Origin: Zafaria ginkgonis | Lineage (GTDB): Bacteria; Actinomycetota; Actinomycetes; Actinomycetales; Micrococcaceae | Length of the DNA stretch: 64,000 bases | Direction: 5' to 3' | Assembly (NCBI RefSeq): GCF_039540195.1 | Contig: NZ_BAABEO010000020.1 | Span: 178,440-242,439, forward strand | Part shown: positions 1 through 7,905 of the stretch, in pieces | Layout: each line of letters starts with the position of its first letter | How positions within the stretch are numbered: the first letter of the stretch is position 1 | Position numbers and translations under genes: made by a program | Notes under the pieces: model-generated | Told to the model about the DNA's origin: nothing | Seen by the model: only the letters and a program-made list of their open reading frames with translations | The model's database searches: none

Positions 1-548
1 CCCAGCGCCGAGCAGTTCGCCGGGATGCGCCCGCCGATGGTGCTGGGGACGGGAGGGGCCAGGTGCCCGTGGATCTTGTCCAGGTAGACGACGTCGGCCC
101 CGTCCAGGACCGCCATGTGCACGGTGCGTCCGCTGGCCACGAACAGCTCGCTGAGGAACGGCAGCGCGACGTCGCGCAGGCCCTGCGGCAGGCACTCGTC
201 CACCCGGTTGCCGAGTTCGAAGACGCGGCGGGAGAGCTTGTACTTGGTGCCGGTGCGCACCACGAAGCCGCCCTGCTCGAGGCTGGCCAGCAGGCGGAAG
301 GTGGTGGATTTGGGGACGCCCACGCAGCGGGAGAGCTCGCTGACGCCCAGCGCGCTGCCAGTGCCGCGGAACGCGTCCAGGATCTGCAGCGCCTTGCTGA
401 CCGAGGTGGCGGAGGAGGCCCCCAGGCCCTCATTGCCCAAACCCTCACCGCCCAAATCCCCATTGCCCAGCCCGTCCAGCTCGGGGACCGCCCCGCGGGC
501 GGTCCCGGCGGCGGGACGGGACAACGGCTCAACCTGCATTGCGGTCAC
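1..548 (-). CDS. IclR-family transcriptional regulator (C-terminal part beyond the window)
   Basis: The gene runs off the left edge; the first 182 codons are visible. I start it at GTG 548 because a GGAG Shine-Dalgarno lies five bases upstream; an in-frame ATG follows three codons later. After about 45 residues of low-complexity Gly/Leu/Asn linker (repeats of GLGN, GLGG, GLGA) comes an IclR winged helix (SVSKALQILDAF, then VSELSRCVGVPKSTTFRLLA). The beginning of the effector domain follows (TVHMAVLDGADVVYLDKI). IclR proteins usually act as local repressors or activators of catabolic genes. This one is divergent from the alpha/beta hydrolase at 819, its probable target. The family call is firm; the effector is unknown. 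Confidence 0.93.
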   Translation of the reverse strand, partial: MTAMQVEPLSRPAAGTARGAVPELDGLGNGDLGGEGLGNEGLGASSATSVSKALQILDAFRGTGSALGVSELSRCVGVPKSTTFRLLASLEQGGFVVRTGTKYKLSRRVFELGNRVDECLPQGLRDVALPFLSELFVASGRTVHMAVLDGADVVYLDKIHGHLAPPVPSTIGGRIPANCSAL

Positions 549-609
549 GATGGCTCCTTCACTAGTTCCCCCAACGGAGAGGGCCCCGCACAGCTCTGTG
601 CTCCCCAAA

Positions 610-627
610 CTGTATTGAGTGATACAG
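610..627. promoter_or_regulatory. Inverted repeat, candidate operator between iclR and hydrolase genes
   Basis: CTGTAT-N6-ATACAG is a perfect six-base inverted repeat in the AT-richer part of the 270-base divergent intergenic region. Its place between an IclR gene and its likely target suggests an IclR operator; this is inference from position and symmetry only. Confidence 0.4.
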
Positions 628-818
628 GCCACTTCAAGAGGTTGGAGTGAACATATTAGAATGGACGCTCTACAAAAGTCGTCCCGTCCGAAAACTGACC
701 GTTCCGCAGAGCGGCCCGTTTTCGTGGCGGCCCCCGTGGACGTCCCCAAGGATGGAAGGCACCGGATCACCGGCAGACCGACGAGGCGGCCACCTGCCGC
801 ACAGAAGGGACGGGCCCC

Positions 819-1676
819 ATGACGGTTCAGGACACTGTTGAATTGACCCAGGAGGGCACCAGCCGCTGGGTGCAGACGAAGGATTGGAGCATCCATTACC
901 AGGAGGCCGGGAGCGGGCACCCGCTGATCCTGATCCACGGGTCCGGGCCCGGCGCGTCCGGGTGGAGCAACTTCTCCCCGAACATCGGCCCGCTCGCGGA
1001 GCGGTTCCGGGTCCTGGCCATCGACGTGCCCGGCTGGGGAGACTCGGATTCGGCGACCCCGGAGCAGGCCGACTCGGTCGGGGCGCTGGTGCAGTTCATG
1101 GACGAACTCGGCATCGAGCGCGCGGCCCTGGTGGGCAACTCCATGGGCGGGATCATCGCCACCTCCCTGGCCGCGGCCCACCCCGAGCGGGTCAGCCACC
1201 TGGTCACCATGGGCACCGGCAGCTTCCCGACCCCGACCCTGTTCGGCGCCGCGGGACCGTCCGAGGGCATCAAGGTCCTGGTGGCGGGCTACCGGGACCC
1301 CAGCCCGGAGACCATGCGCCGCCTCGCGGACGTCATGACCTTCGATCCCGGCTTCGCCACCGAGGAGATGGTGGCCAAACGGGCCGAGGCCGCGGCCCGG
1401 CGCGATGACCACCGGGCCAACTTCCTGGCCGGGTTCGGCCAGCCCGGCTACATGCCCTTTGCCACCCCGGAGCAGGTCGCCTCCATCACGGCCCCGACCC
1501 TGCTCATCCACGGCCGCGATGACCGGGTGGTGCACTTCGAGCACTCCCTGCGCCTGTGCTCGCTGATCCGGAACTCCCGGCTGTACCTGCTCAACCGGTG
1601 CGGGCACTGGGCCCAGCTCGAACACGCCGCCGAGTTCAACCGCGTCGTGGCCGACTTCGTCGGCACCGGCGCCTGA
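819..1676 (+). CDS. Alpha/beta hydrolase, meta-cleavage-product hydrolase type (MhpC/HsaD-like)
   Basis: A 285-residue alpha/beta hydrolase. The oxyanion motif HGSGPGASGW is at residues 40-49. The nucleophile is Ser108 in GNSMGG, the likely acid is Asp234 in GRDD, and His263 sits in CGHW, so the triad is complete. Length and the HGSGPG motif are typical of enzymes that hydrolyse C-C bonds of meta-cleavage products of aromatic rings (MhpC, BphD, HsaD). No ring-cleaving extradiol dioxygenase is visible nearby, so the substrate is unproven and an esterase remains possible. The ATG is preceded by AGAAGGGAC. Transcription probably stops at the strong hairpin at 1716-1749. Confidence 0.85.
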   Translation: MTVQDTVELTQEGTSRWVQTKDWSIHYQEAGSGHPLILIHGSGPGASGWSNFSPNIGPLAERFRVLAIDVPGWGDSDSATPEQADSVGALVQFMDELGIERAALVGNSMGGIIATSLAAAHPERVSHLVTMGTGSFPTPTLFGAAGPSEGIKVLVAGYRDPSPETMRRLADVMTFDPGFATEEMVAKRAEAAARRDDHRANFLAGFGQPGYMPFATPEQVASITAPTLLIHGRDDRVVHFEHSLRLCSLIRNSRLYLLNRCGHWAQLEHAAEFNRVVADFVGTGA

Positions 1677-1715
1677 CCCGCCCGGGCAACGACGACGGCG
1701 GCACGCACCACCGCA

Positions 1716-1749
1716 CGCGCGGCCCCTCCCCTTCGGGAGGGGCCGCGCG
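1716..1749 (+). terminator. Hairpin terminator after the alpha/beta hydrolase
   Basis: A 15-bp perfect GC-rich stem with a CTTC loop, followed by GTCTTT. It lies between the hydrolase stop and the next gene in the same direction, so the two genes are probably separate transcripts or linked by attenuation. Confidence 0.75.
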
Positions 1750-1852
1750 CGTCTTTCCGGTACCGTCGGAACGGGAACCGAGACCACAAGGCACCGGAAG
1801 CGCCAGGACCCGGCCCACGAACACGGGCCACGGAAGGACACGAGGGACGCAC

Positions 1853-2896
1853 ATGGGCGAGCATGTCATCACCGGGACCGGGGACGGACTCGGCATCATC
1901 ACGCTGAACCGGCCGGAGAAGATCAACGCGCTCACCCACGGCATGGTCAGGACCATCGCCGCCACCCTGGCCGGGTGGCGCGAGGACCCCGAGGTGCGGA
2001 TCGTGGTGCTGCGCGGGGCCGGCGAGCGCGGCTTCTGCGCCGGCGGGGACATCCGCGGCTTCCACGCCTCGATCACCGCGGGCCGGCCGCAGGACTTCCT
2101 GGACTTCCTCACCGACGAATTCGCCCTCGACCTGGCCATCGCCACCTACCCCAAGCCCGTCGTCGCCTTCATGGACGGGCTGTGCATGGGCGGCGGGGTG
2201 GGCCTGGCCGGGCACGCGGCAGTGCGCATCGTGACCCCGCGGTCCCGGGTCGGGATGCCGGAGACCCGCATCGGCTACTCCCCCGACGTCGGCGGCACCC
2301 ACCTGCTCGGCCAGGCTCCGGGACGGCTCGGCGAGCACTTCGGGCTGACCGCCGCGAGCATGGGCGCCGGGGACGCCATCCACGCCGGGTTCGCCGATTT
2401 CTGCGCCGTCCCGGAGGCGCTGGAGGAAATCCTGGCCGCGCTGCCGGACTTCGCCGAGCTGTCCGGGGAGGAGCTCGCCATGGGGCTGGAGATCCTCCAC
2501 GGCACCGCCGCGCCGGCGTCGTCCTTCACCGCCACGGCCGCGCAGGGCTGGATCGACGCCGCGTACGCGCACGCAACGGCCGCGGAGATCCTGGCCGCGC
2601 TGGATGCCTCCCCCTATCCGGGGGCGGCGGAGGCCGCCGCGGCGATCCGGGCCAACTCCCCGCTCGCCGTCGAAACCGCGCTGCGCGCCATCCGCGCCGC
2701 ACGCGCCGAGGACGACCTGCGCTCCGCGTTCGAGCGCGAGCACCGCATCGCCGCGTTCCTGCTGGAGCACCCGGACCTGGCCGAGGGCATCCGCGCCCAG
2801 GTGATCGACAAGGACCGCGACCCGCACTGGTCGCCGGCCAGCCTCGCGGAACTGGACCCCGCCACGGCCGCCGCTGTCGCGGCCGCCGTGGGGTAG
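1853..2896 (+). CDS. Enoyl-CoA hydratase/isomerase-family protein, 3-hydroxyisobutyryl-CoA hydrolase-like
   Basis: A 347-residue crotonase-fold protein; ATG 1853 follows GAGGGAC. The oxyanion-hole segments are CAGGD (62-66) and GGGVGL (113-118). MPETRIGYSPDVGG (135-148) holds the Glu and Asp pattern characteristic of 3-hydroxyisobutyryl-CoA hydrolases, and the C-terminal extension brings the protein to the usual HIBCH length of about 350 residues rather than the 260 of plain hydratases. These enzymes release 3-hydroxyisobutyrate in valine breakdown, though relatives act on other acyl-CoAs. The gene ends three bases before the following iclR start, so the two are likely co-transcribed. Confidence 0.85.
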   Translation: MGEHVITGTGDGLGIITLNRPEKINALTHGMVRTIAATLAGWREDPEVRIVVLRGAGERGFCAGGDIRGFHASITAGRPQDFLDFLTDEFALDLAIATYPKPVVAFMDGLCMGGGVGLAGHAAVRIVTPRSRVGMPETRIGYSPDVGGTHLLGQAPGRLGEHFGLTAASMGAGDAIHAGFADFCAVPEALEEILAALPDFAELSGEELAMGLEILHGTAAPASSFTATAAQGWIDAAYAHATAAEILAALDASPYPGAAEAAAAIRANSPLAVETALRAIRAARAEDDLRSAFEREHRIAAFLLEHPDLAEGIRAQVIDKDRDPHWSPASLAELDPATAAAVAAAVG

Positions 2897-2899
2897 CCG

Positions 2900-3646
2900 G
2901 TGGCGAATTCCCCCTCCGGCGACTCCGTGCTGGACCGGCTGGTGAGGATCCTGGACGCGTTCGACGCCGGCACGCCGTCGCTCACGGTCAGCGCGCTGGC
3001 CCGCCGGGCCAACGTGCCCCGGGCCAGCGCCTACAGGCTGGTGGAGGAACTGCTGCGGCACGGGCTGCTGGCGCGCGAGGGCGGCGAGGTCCGGCTGGGC
3101 CTGCGGCTGTGGGAGCTGGCCAACCGGGCCTCCTCCACCCTGGACCTCAAGCGGGTGGCGATGCCCTTCATGGAGGACGTCAACCAGGTGGTGCGGCAAA
3201 ACACCCAACTGGCCGTGCTGCACGACGACGAGGTGCTGGTCCTGGAGCGCCTCTCCCGCCCCGGCTCCGTGGTCAACCAGGCGTCCGTGGCCGGGCGCAT
3301 GCCGGTGCACCTGACCTCGATGGGGCTCGCCCTGCTGGCCTTCTCCCCCGCCCCGGTGCTGGAAGGGTACCTGGAACGCCACGGGGACCGGATGCGCTCC
3401 AGCCACCCGGACCTGCGCCGCGAACTGGCGCACATCCGGCAGACCGGGTACGCGTCCCTGGAGGGCTTCATCGACACGGACACCACCGGCGTCGCGGTCC
3501 CGGTGCTGGACCGGCGCGGGCACGCGCTCGCGGTCCTGGCCGTGGTGGTTCCGCGCGGGTCGGACCTGCTCCGCCCCGCGGTGATGGCGCTGCGCACCGC
3601 GGCGCGCGGCATCTCCCGCGGGCTCGGAGAGATGCCGCCGGGCTAG
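2900..3646 (+). CDS. IclR-family transcriptional regulator
   Basis: A 248-residue regulator starting at GTG 2900, three bases after the preceding stop. The N-terminal winged helix (about residues 9-70) has the recognition segment LARRANVPRASAYRLVEELL. The C-terminal effector domain (about 80-245) has conserved IclR features such as SMGLALLAFSP and a GVAVPVLDRRG strand. Tight linkage to the HIBCH-like gene suggests control of that operon, possibly autoregulated. No effector can be named. Confidence 0.92.
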   Translation: MANSPSGDSVLDRLVRILDAFDAGTPSLTVSALARRANVPRASAYRLVEELLRHGLLAREGGEVRLGLRLWELANRASSTLDLKRVAMPFMEDVNQVVRQNTQLAVLHDDEVLVLERLSRPGSVVNQASVAGRMPVHLTSMGLALLAFSPAPVLEGYLERHGDRMRSSHPDLRRELAHIRQTGYASLEGFIDTDTTGVAVPVLDRRGHALAVLAVVVPRGSDLLRPAVMALRTAARGISRGLGEMPPG

Positions 3647-3717
3647 GGCGGCCCGGACCGCCGCTGCGCAATCATCCTCTCCGTGGAGTAATCATCCCGG
3701 AGATTGGGACACGTTAC

Positions 3718-3744
3718 TTTCACGTAATCACCCGGAGCTATACA
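3718..3744 (+). promoter_or_regulatory. Putative promoter for the efeB operon
   Basis: TTTCAC (3718-3723) and TATACA (3739-3744), 15 bases apart, are the best -35/-10 pair here. The iron box begins nine bases downstream of the -10 and would cover the transcription start. The spacing is short, so the -35 assignment is weak. Confidence 0.35.
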
Positions 3745-3752
3745 GTTCTCCG

Positions 3753-3771
3753 TTAGGTGAGCCTAATCACC
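3753..3771. promoter_or_regulatory. IdeR/DtxR-type iron box
   Basis: TTAGGTGAGCCTAATCACC closely follows the actinobacterial IdeR/DtxR operator consensus (TTAGGTTAGSCTAACCTAA): the first half-site and centre are near perfect and the second half is degraded. IdeR with Fe(II) represses iron-uptake genes at such sites. Its location just downstream of a -10-like element implies iron-dependent repression of the efeB operon. Confidence 0.8.
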
Positions 3772-3972
3772 GTTCCGCTCAGAGAAAGTGTCCGGATGAC
3801 TGTCACCATGCGTGCCGGCCGGACGGCGCCAAGCACTGCCCGGACCACGGGCTGCCCGCCGGTCCGACATACCTCCGCGCCGCGGCCAGCGTAGCCCGCG
3901 GCGCTGCGGCCCGCCGATGAGCCGCCCGTCCCGTCCCATCACCGCACCCCACCGCTCCCCCAAGGAATTCCC

Positions 3973-4092
3973 ATGCCGTGCTTCCCCCTGCCCAAATTCA
4001 GCCGACCCACCGGCTTTCCCCATGCCGGATTGAACAGCGCCGAATTGAACAGCGCCGCCTCGACCGGCCCCGCCGAGGCGGTGGCCCTGTGA
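3973..4092 (+). CDS. Candidate 39-residue leader ORF overlapping efeB start
   Basis: ATG 3973 is preceded by AAGGA at good spacing, and the frame runs 39 codons to a TGA at 4090-4092 that overlaps the GTG start of efeB (GTGA), the arrangement of translational coupling. The peptide begins MPCFPLPKF and contains a tandem LNSAELNSA caused by a duplicated TTGAACAGCGCCG. It has no recognisable domain. It could be a regulatory leader or a chance frame; the strong ribosome site and overlap are the only support. Confidence 0.4.
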   Translation: MPCFPLPKFSRPTGFPHAGLNSAELNSAASTGPAEAVAL

Positions 4093-5471
4093 GCGGCTGC
4101 CCCTTCGGCGGCCAGGAACCGCCTGCCGAGCGCCCCGCCAACGGTACGGGCGCAGCGCCCCAGGCCGCCGGCGCAGGGTCCGAAACCGCCGGCGTCGTGC
4201 GTTCGCGCCTCTCCCGCCGCGGCCTGCTGGGCCTGGCCGGCGTGGGCGGTGCGGGGGCCGCCGCGGGGATCGCGGCCGTTATGGTCGGCCGGGGCCCCTT
4301 GGCGGCCGCGGCCGCGCCGCCCGCCAGCGATTCGGCGGTGCCGTTCTTCGGCGACCGCCAGGCCGGCATCACCACGCCCGCCCAGGACCGCCTGCACATG
4401 GCGGCCTTCGACGTCACCACCGAAGACCGTGCCGCGCTGGTGGAGCTCCTCAAGGACTGGACCGCCGCCGCGGAGGCCATGGCGGCAGGCCGGCCCACCG
4501 GCGACACCGGCGCCGTCGACGGGCCGTACGACGCCCCGCCGGAGGACACCGGCGAGGCCCTCGACCTCTCCGCCGCCCGCCTCACCCTGACGTTCGGCTT
4601 CGGCGCCACTCTGTTCGAGAAGGACGGCAAGGCCCGCTTCGGCCTCGACGGGCGGCGGCCCGAGGCGCTGATCGACCTGCCGCACTTCCCCGGCGACGCC
4701 CTGGAGCCGGCCCGGAGCGGGGGCGACCTTGTGGTGCAGGCCTGCGCCGACGATCCCCAGGTCGCAGTCCACGCCATCCGTAACCTCGCCCGCATCGCCT
4801 TCGGCAAGGCCCGGGTGCGCTGGTCCCAACTGGGCTTCGGCCGTACCTCGTCGACCTCCGTTGCGCAGCAGACCCCGCGCAACCTCTTCGGGTTCAAGGA
4901 CGGCACCAACAACCTCAAGGCCGAGGACGCCGGCCTGCTCGGCGAGCACGTGTGGGCCGGAGCGGGTGGCCGCCCGGAAGAGGCCTGGATGGCCGGTGGC
5001 AGCTACCTGGTGGCGCGTCGCATCCGCATGCACATCGAGATCTGGGACCGGACCTCGCTGCGCGAGCAGGAAGGCCTCATCGGCCGGACCAAGCGCGAAG
5101 GCGCCCCACTCTCCGGAGGCAAGGAGTTCACCGCCCCCGACTTCCACCTAGCGGGCAAGGACGAGGAACCGCTGATTCCCCTGGACTCCCACGTGCGGCT
5201 GGCCCACGCCGACCAGAATGGCGGCGTGCGGATGCTCCGCCGCGGCTACAACTACACGGACGGCTCGGACGGGCTGGGCCGCCTCGACGCCGGCCTGTTT
5301 TTCATCGCATTCGTCAAGGACCCGCGGACCCACTACGTGCCGATGCAGATGACCATGGCCAAGGAGGACACCTTGGCCGTGGAGTACCTCAGGCACACCG
5401 GATCCGGCCTCTTCGCGGTGCCCCCGGGCACCAAGCCCGGCGGCTTCATCGGGGAGGGACTGTTCGCATGA
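4089..5471 (+). CDS. efeB: Dyp-type haem peroxidase / deferrochelatase EfeB, Tat-exported
   Basis: A 460-residue protein from GTG 4089. A twin-arginine signal (SRRGLLGLAG, about residues 42-52) is preceded by an unusually long 40-residue charged and proline-rich n-region. The mature part is a Dyp-type peroxidase with the diagnostic GxxDG motif as GFKDG (about 268-272) followed by TNN, and the HIEIWDRTSL segment that normally supplies the haem-ligand His. EfeB works outside the membrane in the EfeUOB system, oxidising Fe(II) or taking iron from haem. The permease EfeU and lipoprotein EfeO are not adjacent, which is unusual. The IdeR box upstream fits iron repression. The stop overlaps the next gene by ATGA. 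Confidence 0.9.
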   Translation: MSGCPFGGQEPPAERPANGTGAAPQAAGAGSETAGVVRSRLSRRGLLGLAGVGGAGAAAGIAAVMVGRGPLAAAAAPPASDSAVPFFGDRQAGITTPAQDRLHMAAFDVTTEDRAALVELLKDWTAAAEAMAAGRPTGDTGAVDGPYDAPPEDTGEALDLSAARLTLTFGFGATLFEKDGKARFGLDGRRPEALIDLPHFPGDALEPARSGGDLVVQACADDPQVAVHAIRNLARIAFGKARVRWSQLGFGRTSSTSVAQQTPRNLFGFKDGTNNLKAEDAGLLGEHVWAGAGGRPEEAWMAGGSYLVARRIRMHIEIWDRTSLREQEGLIGRTKREGAPLSGGKEFTAPDFHLAGKDEEPLIPLDSHVRLAHADQNGGVRMLRRGYNYTDGSDGLGRLDAGLFFIAFVKDPRTHYVPMQMTMAKEDTLAVEYLRHTGSGLFAVPPGTKPGGFIGEGLFA

Positions 5472-6202
5472 GCCGCGCCGTCGTCACCTCCGGCGGCAAG
5501 GCACCACCGGCCCTGCCCTCCGCCCCCGACGGCCTGTTTGAACCCGATGACCTAGCTGAACCCGATGACTTGGTTGGACCCGATGGCCTTGCCGGACCCG
5601 GCGCTCCGGCACCCGCCGGGCGGGCCACCGGACCGGCCTCACGGTGGTCCCCCGGGCGCGGGACCACCGTGAGCCTCGGCGCCCTCTGCCTGCTGGCCTG
5701 GGCAGCATCGATCGCGGTGGGAATGTGGGTCGACTGCGGACCGGTCCTGCACCGGGTCGGCCTGGCAGGGCACATCCTGGCCCTGGCGGTGGCCTTCGGC
5801 GCGATCCTGGTGGTGGACTGGGTGGGATTCCTCTGGCTGCTGGGCAAGCGGGAAATCCGCGACACCGGACGCCTCGAGGCCGCCGCCCAGCCGTTGATCT
5901 GGGGCGGGCTGGCCGCACTGCTGGCCACCGGAGCGATGATCAAGCCCGATCTCTCCAACCCGCTGACCCAGGTCAAGATGGCGTGCGTGCTGGTCCTTAT
6001 GCTCAACGGCGTGGCCCTCGCCCCCGCGATGCGCCGCCTGCACGGCCTGCCGGCGGACACCCGCTTCACGGCCATGGCGGCCCGGTTGCGCGCCCGGCTG
6101 CTCGTCGCCCTGACCATCTCGCAGGCCTGCTGGTGGACCTGCATCCTGGTGGGCCTGCTCAACAGCACCCTGCGCCGCTGGGGCGGATCGGGCGGATCCT
6201 AG
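5468..6202 (+). CDS. Unrecognised integral membrane protein coupled to efeB
   Basis: A 244-residue protein whose ATG overlaps the efeB stop, so the two are translated together. Five hydrophobic segments are visible (about 68-87, 97-125, 142-158, 169-187, 208-231). The N-terminal 60 residues are acidic and proline-rich, with EPDDL/GPDGL repeats. His95 and His102, the latter inside the second membrane segment near VVDW, are possible haem or metal ligands. I cannot assign a family. Given its partner it could anchor EfeB, pass electrons or help move iron. It shows no similarity that I can recognise to EfeU, which carries REXXE motifs absent here. Confidence 0.7.
   Translation: MSRAVVTSGGKAPPALPSAPDGLFEPDDLAEPDDLVGPDGLAGPGAPAPAGRATGPASRWSPGRGTTVSLGALCLLAWAASIAVGMWVDCGPVLHRVGLAGHILALAVAFGAILVVDWVGFLWLLGKREIRDTGRLEAAAQPLIWGGLAALLATGAMIKPDLSNPLTQVKMACVLVLMLNGVALAPAMRRLHGLPADTRFTAMAARLRARLLVALTISQACWWTCILVGLLNSTLRRWGGSGGS
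5540..5611 (+). repeat. Four-copy 18-bp in-frame tandem repeat
   Basis: GAACCCGATGACCTAGCT and three increasingly diverged 18-base copies encode (E/G)PDDL-type hexapeptides in the cytosol- or periplasm-facing tail of the membrane protein. In-frame 18-base units can gain or lose copies without frameshift, so tail length may vary between strains. Confidence 0.8.
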
Positions 6203-6214
6203 CCGCGGCACACT

Positions 6215-6260
6215 GCGGGAGGGGACGACGGCGGTGCGCACCGCCGTCGTCCCCTCCCGC
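6215..6260. terminator. Perfect 46-base palindrome between convergent genes
   Basis: Twenty-three bases are followed immediately by their exact reverse complement (centre TGCGCA). The palindrome sits between the plus-strand membrane-protein stop and the minus-strand ligase stop. It would form a terminator hairpin for both transcripts; no U-tract is present, as often in high-GC actinobacteria. Confidence 0.8.
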
Positions 6261-6266
6261 GTACGG

Positions 6267-7796
6267 CTAGGCGCCGTGCGTCTTGCGCAGGTCGGCCTTG
6301 CGGATCTTGCCGCTGGCGGTGCGCGGAAGGTCGTCGACGAAGACCACGGTCTTGGGGATCTTGTACTTGGCCAGCCGCGTGGAGAGGTGCTCGATCAGGG
6401 CCGCGTCGTCAAGGCCGCCGCCCTGGGCGGGAACCACGATCGCCCGCGGCACCTCGCCCCACTTCTCGTCGGGGATGCCGATGACGGCCACGGCGGAGAC
6501 TGAATCGAGTTCCATGATGGCCTGCTCCACCTCGGCCGGGTAGATGTTCTCCCCGCCGGAGATGATCATGTCCTTGAGCCGGTCGGAGATGTAGAGGAAG
6601 CCCTCGTCATCGACGTACCCCATGTCGCCGGAGCGGAACCAGGAGCCGTCGGCGAAGGACTGCTCCGTGGCCTCGGGCCGCTGCCAGTAGGACGGGATGA
6701 CGTTCGGTCCGGAGATCTGGATCTCCCCCACCGCCCCCGCCGGCTGCGGTTCGCCCATCGCGTCCACGATGCGGATGTCCGTGAAGAAGTGCGGCAGGCC
6801 CGCGGACCCGGCCTTCTCGCGCGAGCGTTCCTGCTGCAGGGAGGTGGCCCCCGGGGCGGTCTCCGTCATGCCGTAGCCGCCGGAGAAGGCGAGTCCGCGC
6901 TCCTCGTAGGCGTCCATGACGCGCACAGGAACGGCGGAGCCGCCGCAGGTGAGCTTGCGCAGGGAGGAGATGTCCGTGGTCGCCCAGGCCGGGTGCTCGG
7001 CGAGCATCTGGTACGTGGTGGGAACCCCGGAAAGGCTGGTGACCTGGTGCTTCTCGATCGCCGCCAGGACCGCGGAGGGTTCGAAGCGGTCCTGCAGCAC
7101 CAGCGTGCCGCCCTTGAGCAGGGTCGGCAGGGCGCCCATGCCCAGGGACGCGACGTGGAACATCGGTGCGATCATCAGCGCCACCTCGTCGCCGGTGACG
7201 TCGTAGTCGACCAGCACGTTGATGGCGTTCCAGGTCATGTTGCCGTGAGTGAGCAGCGCACCCTTGGGGTTGCCGGTGGTGCCGGAGGTGTACAGGATGA
7301 TCGCCGGGTCCTCGAGCGTGACGTCGATGTCCCGGTGGTCGGCCGGCGCGGCCGCGATCGCGACCTCGTAGGATTCGGCGGGCGAGTCCTCGCCGCCGCC
7401 GTCGTGCACCACCAGCCGGTGCACGACGCCGGTGTCGCGGCTGCCGCTCTCCGCGAGCGGTTCCAGCAGGCCGGAGCCCACCAGCACGGTGCTTCCCGAG
7501 TCGTTGAGCGCGTACTGGAGCTCGCGCGGAGCCAGGCGCGTGTTCAGGGGCACGAACAGGGCCCCGAGGAGGCCGCAGGCGAACAGCGTCTCCAGGTAGG
7601 CGGGGTGGTTGTTGCCCAGGTAGGCCACGCGGGTGCCGCTGGCGACGCCGCGTTCGGCCAGGGCGTTGGCCAGGCGGTCGACCCGTTCCGCGAGGGCGTC
7701 ATAGGTCAGTTCGGATTCGCCGTTGACGACGGCGACCTTGCCCACCGACTTGACCCGGCGCTTGTGGATCCAGGATCCAAGTCCTGCGTTGCGCAT
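6267..7796 (-). CDS. Acyl-CoA ligase (AMP-forming, ANL superfamily)
   Basis: A 509-residue adenylate-forming ligase. It shows the P-loop YTSGTTGNPKG (169-179), GYGMTE, the GDMGYVDDEG hinge-adjacent motif, SGGENIYP and the C-terminal catalytic Lys in SGKIRK (about residue 497). These enzymes activate a carboxylate with ATP and attach CoA. It is the last gene of the minus-strand operon with MaoC, acyl-CoA dehydrogenase, amidohydrolase and SDR, so it probably primes that operon's substrate. Medium- or long-chain fatty, cyclic or aromatic acids are all possible; motifs do not resolve the choice. Confidence 0.9.
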   Translation of the reverse strand: MRNAGLGSWIHKRRVKSVGKVAVVNGESELTYDALAERVDRLANALAERGVASGTRVAYLGNNHPAYLETLFACGLLGALFVPLNTRLAPRELQYALNDSGSTVLVGSGLLEPLAESGSRDTGVVHRLVVHDGGGEDSPAESYEVAIAAAPADHRDIDVTLEDPAIILYTSGTTGNPKGALLTHGNMTWNAINVLVDYDVTGDEVALMIAPMFHVASLGMGALPTLLKGGTLVLQDRFEPSAVLAAIEKHQVTSLSGVPTTYQMLAEHPAWATTDISSLRKLTCGGSAVPVRVMDAYEERGLAFSGGYGMTETAPGATSLQQERSREKAGSAGLPHFFTDIRIVDAMGEPQPAGAVGEIQISGPNVIPSYWQRPEATEQSFADGSWFRSGDMGYVDDEGFLYISDRLKDMIISGGENIYPAEVEQAIMELDSVSAVAVIGIPDEKWGEVPRAIVVPAQGGGLDDAALIEHLSTRLAKYKIPKTVVFVDDLPRTASGKIRKADLRKTHGA

Positions 7797-7905
7797 TCTT
7801 CGCTTGCCTTTCCTGCTGCTGCGGCGCCCGCGGGCGCATCCGTCGTCGTGTTGTGGGTCCCGCGGCCGGTCCGATCATCATGCGGGCCGGACCGGCCGCG
7901 GCGGG

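Larger units (their letters stand above)
3689..3771. repeat. Spaced direct repeats TAATCAyCC ahead of efeB
   Basis: TAATCATCCCGGAG (3689-3702) recurs as TAATCACCCGGAG (3725-3737). Shorter copies are TAATCACCG (3764-3772) and CAATCATCC (3669-3677). Spacings of 36 and 39 bases place the copies on roughly the same face or within reach of dimeric regulators. The last copy overlaps the iron box. Function unknown; they may be binding sites for a second regulator. Confidence 0.4.

Noticed and set aside
819..1676. Naming the hydrolase hsaD or mhpC
   Set aside because: No steroid or phenylpropionate ring-cleavage genes are nearby and motifs do not separate these enzymes.
1448..3523. Very long open frame (691 codons) on the minus strand
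   Set aside because: It lies opposite three good plus-strand genes, has Arg/Gly/Pro-rich sequence without domains and exists only because stop codons are rare in high-GC antisense frames. Many similar frames across the window were dropped for the same reason.
3669..3772. CRISPR-like spaced repeats
   Set aside because: Units are only 9-14 bases, degenerate and within a promoter; no cas gene is present.
3796..3894. 32-codon frame starting MTVTMRAGR downstream of the iron box
   Set aside because: The ribosome site is weak, the peptide is featureless and it ends far from efeB; a leader-peptide role is not supported.
4089..6202. Reading the membrane protein as EfeU
   Set aside because: EfeU has seven membrane segments with two REXXE motifs; neither is found here.
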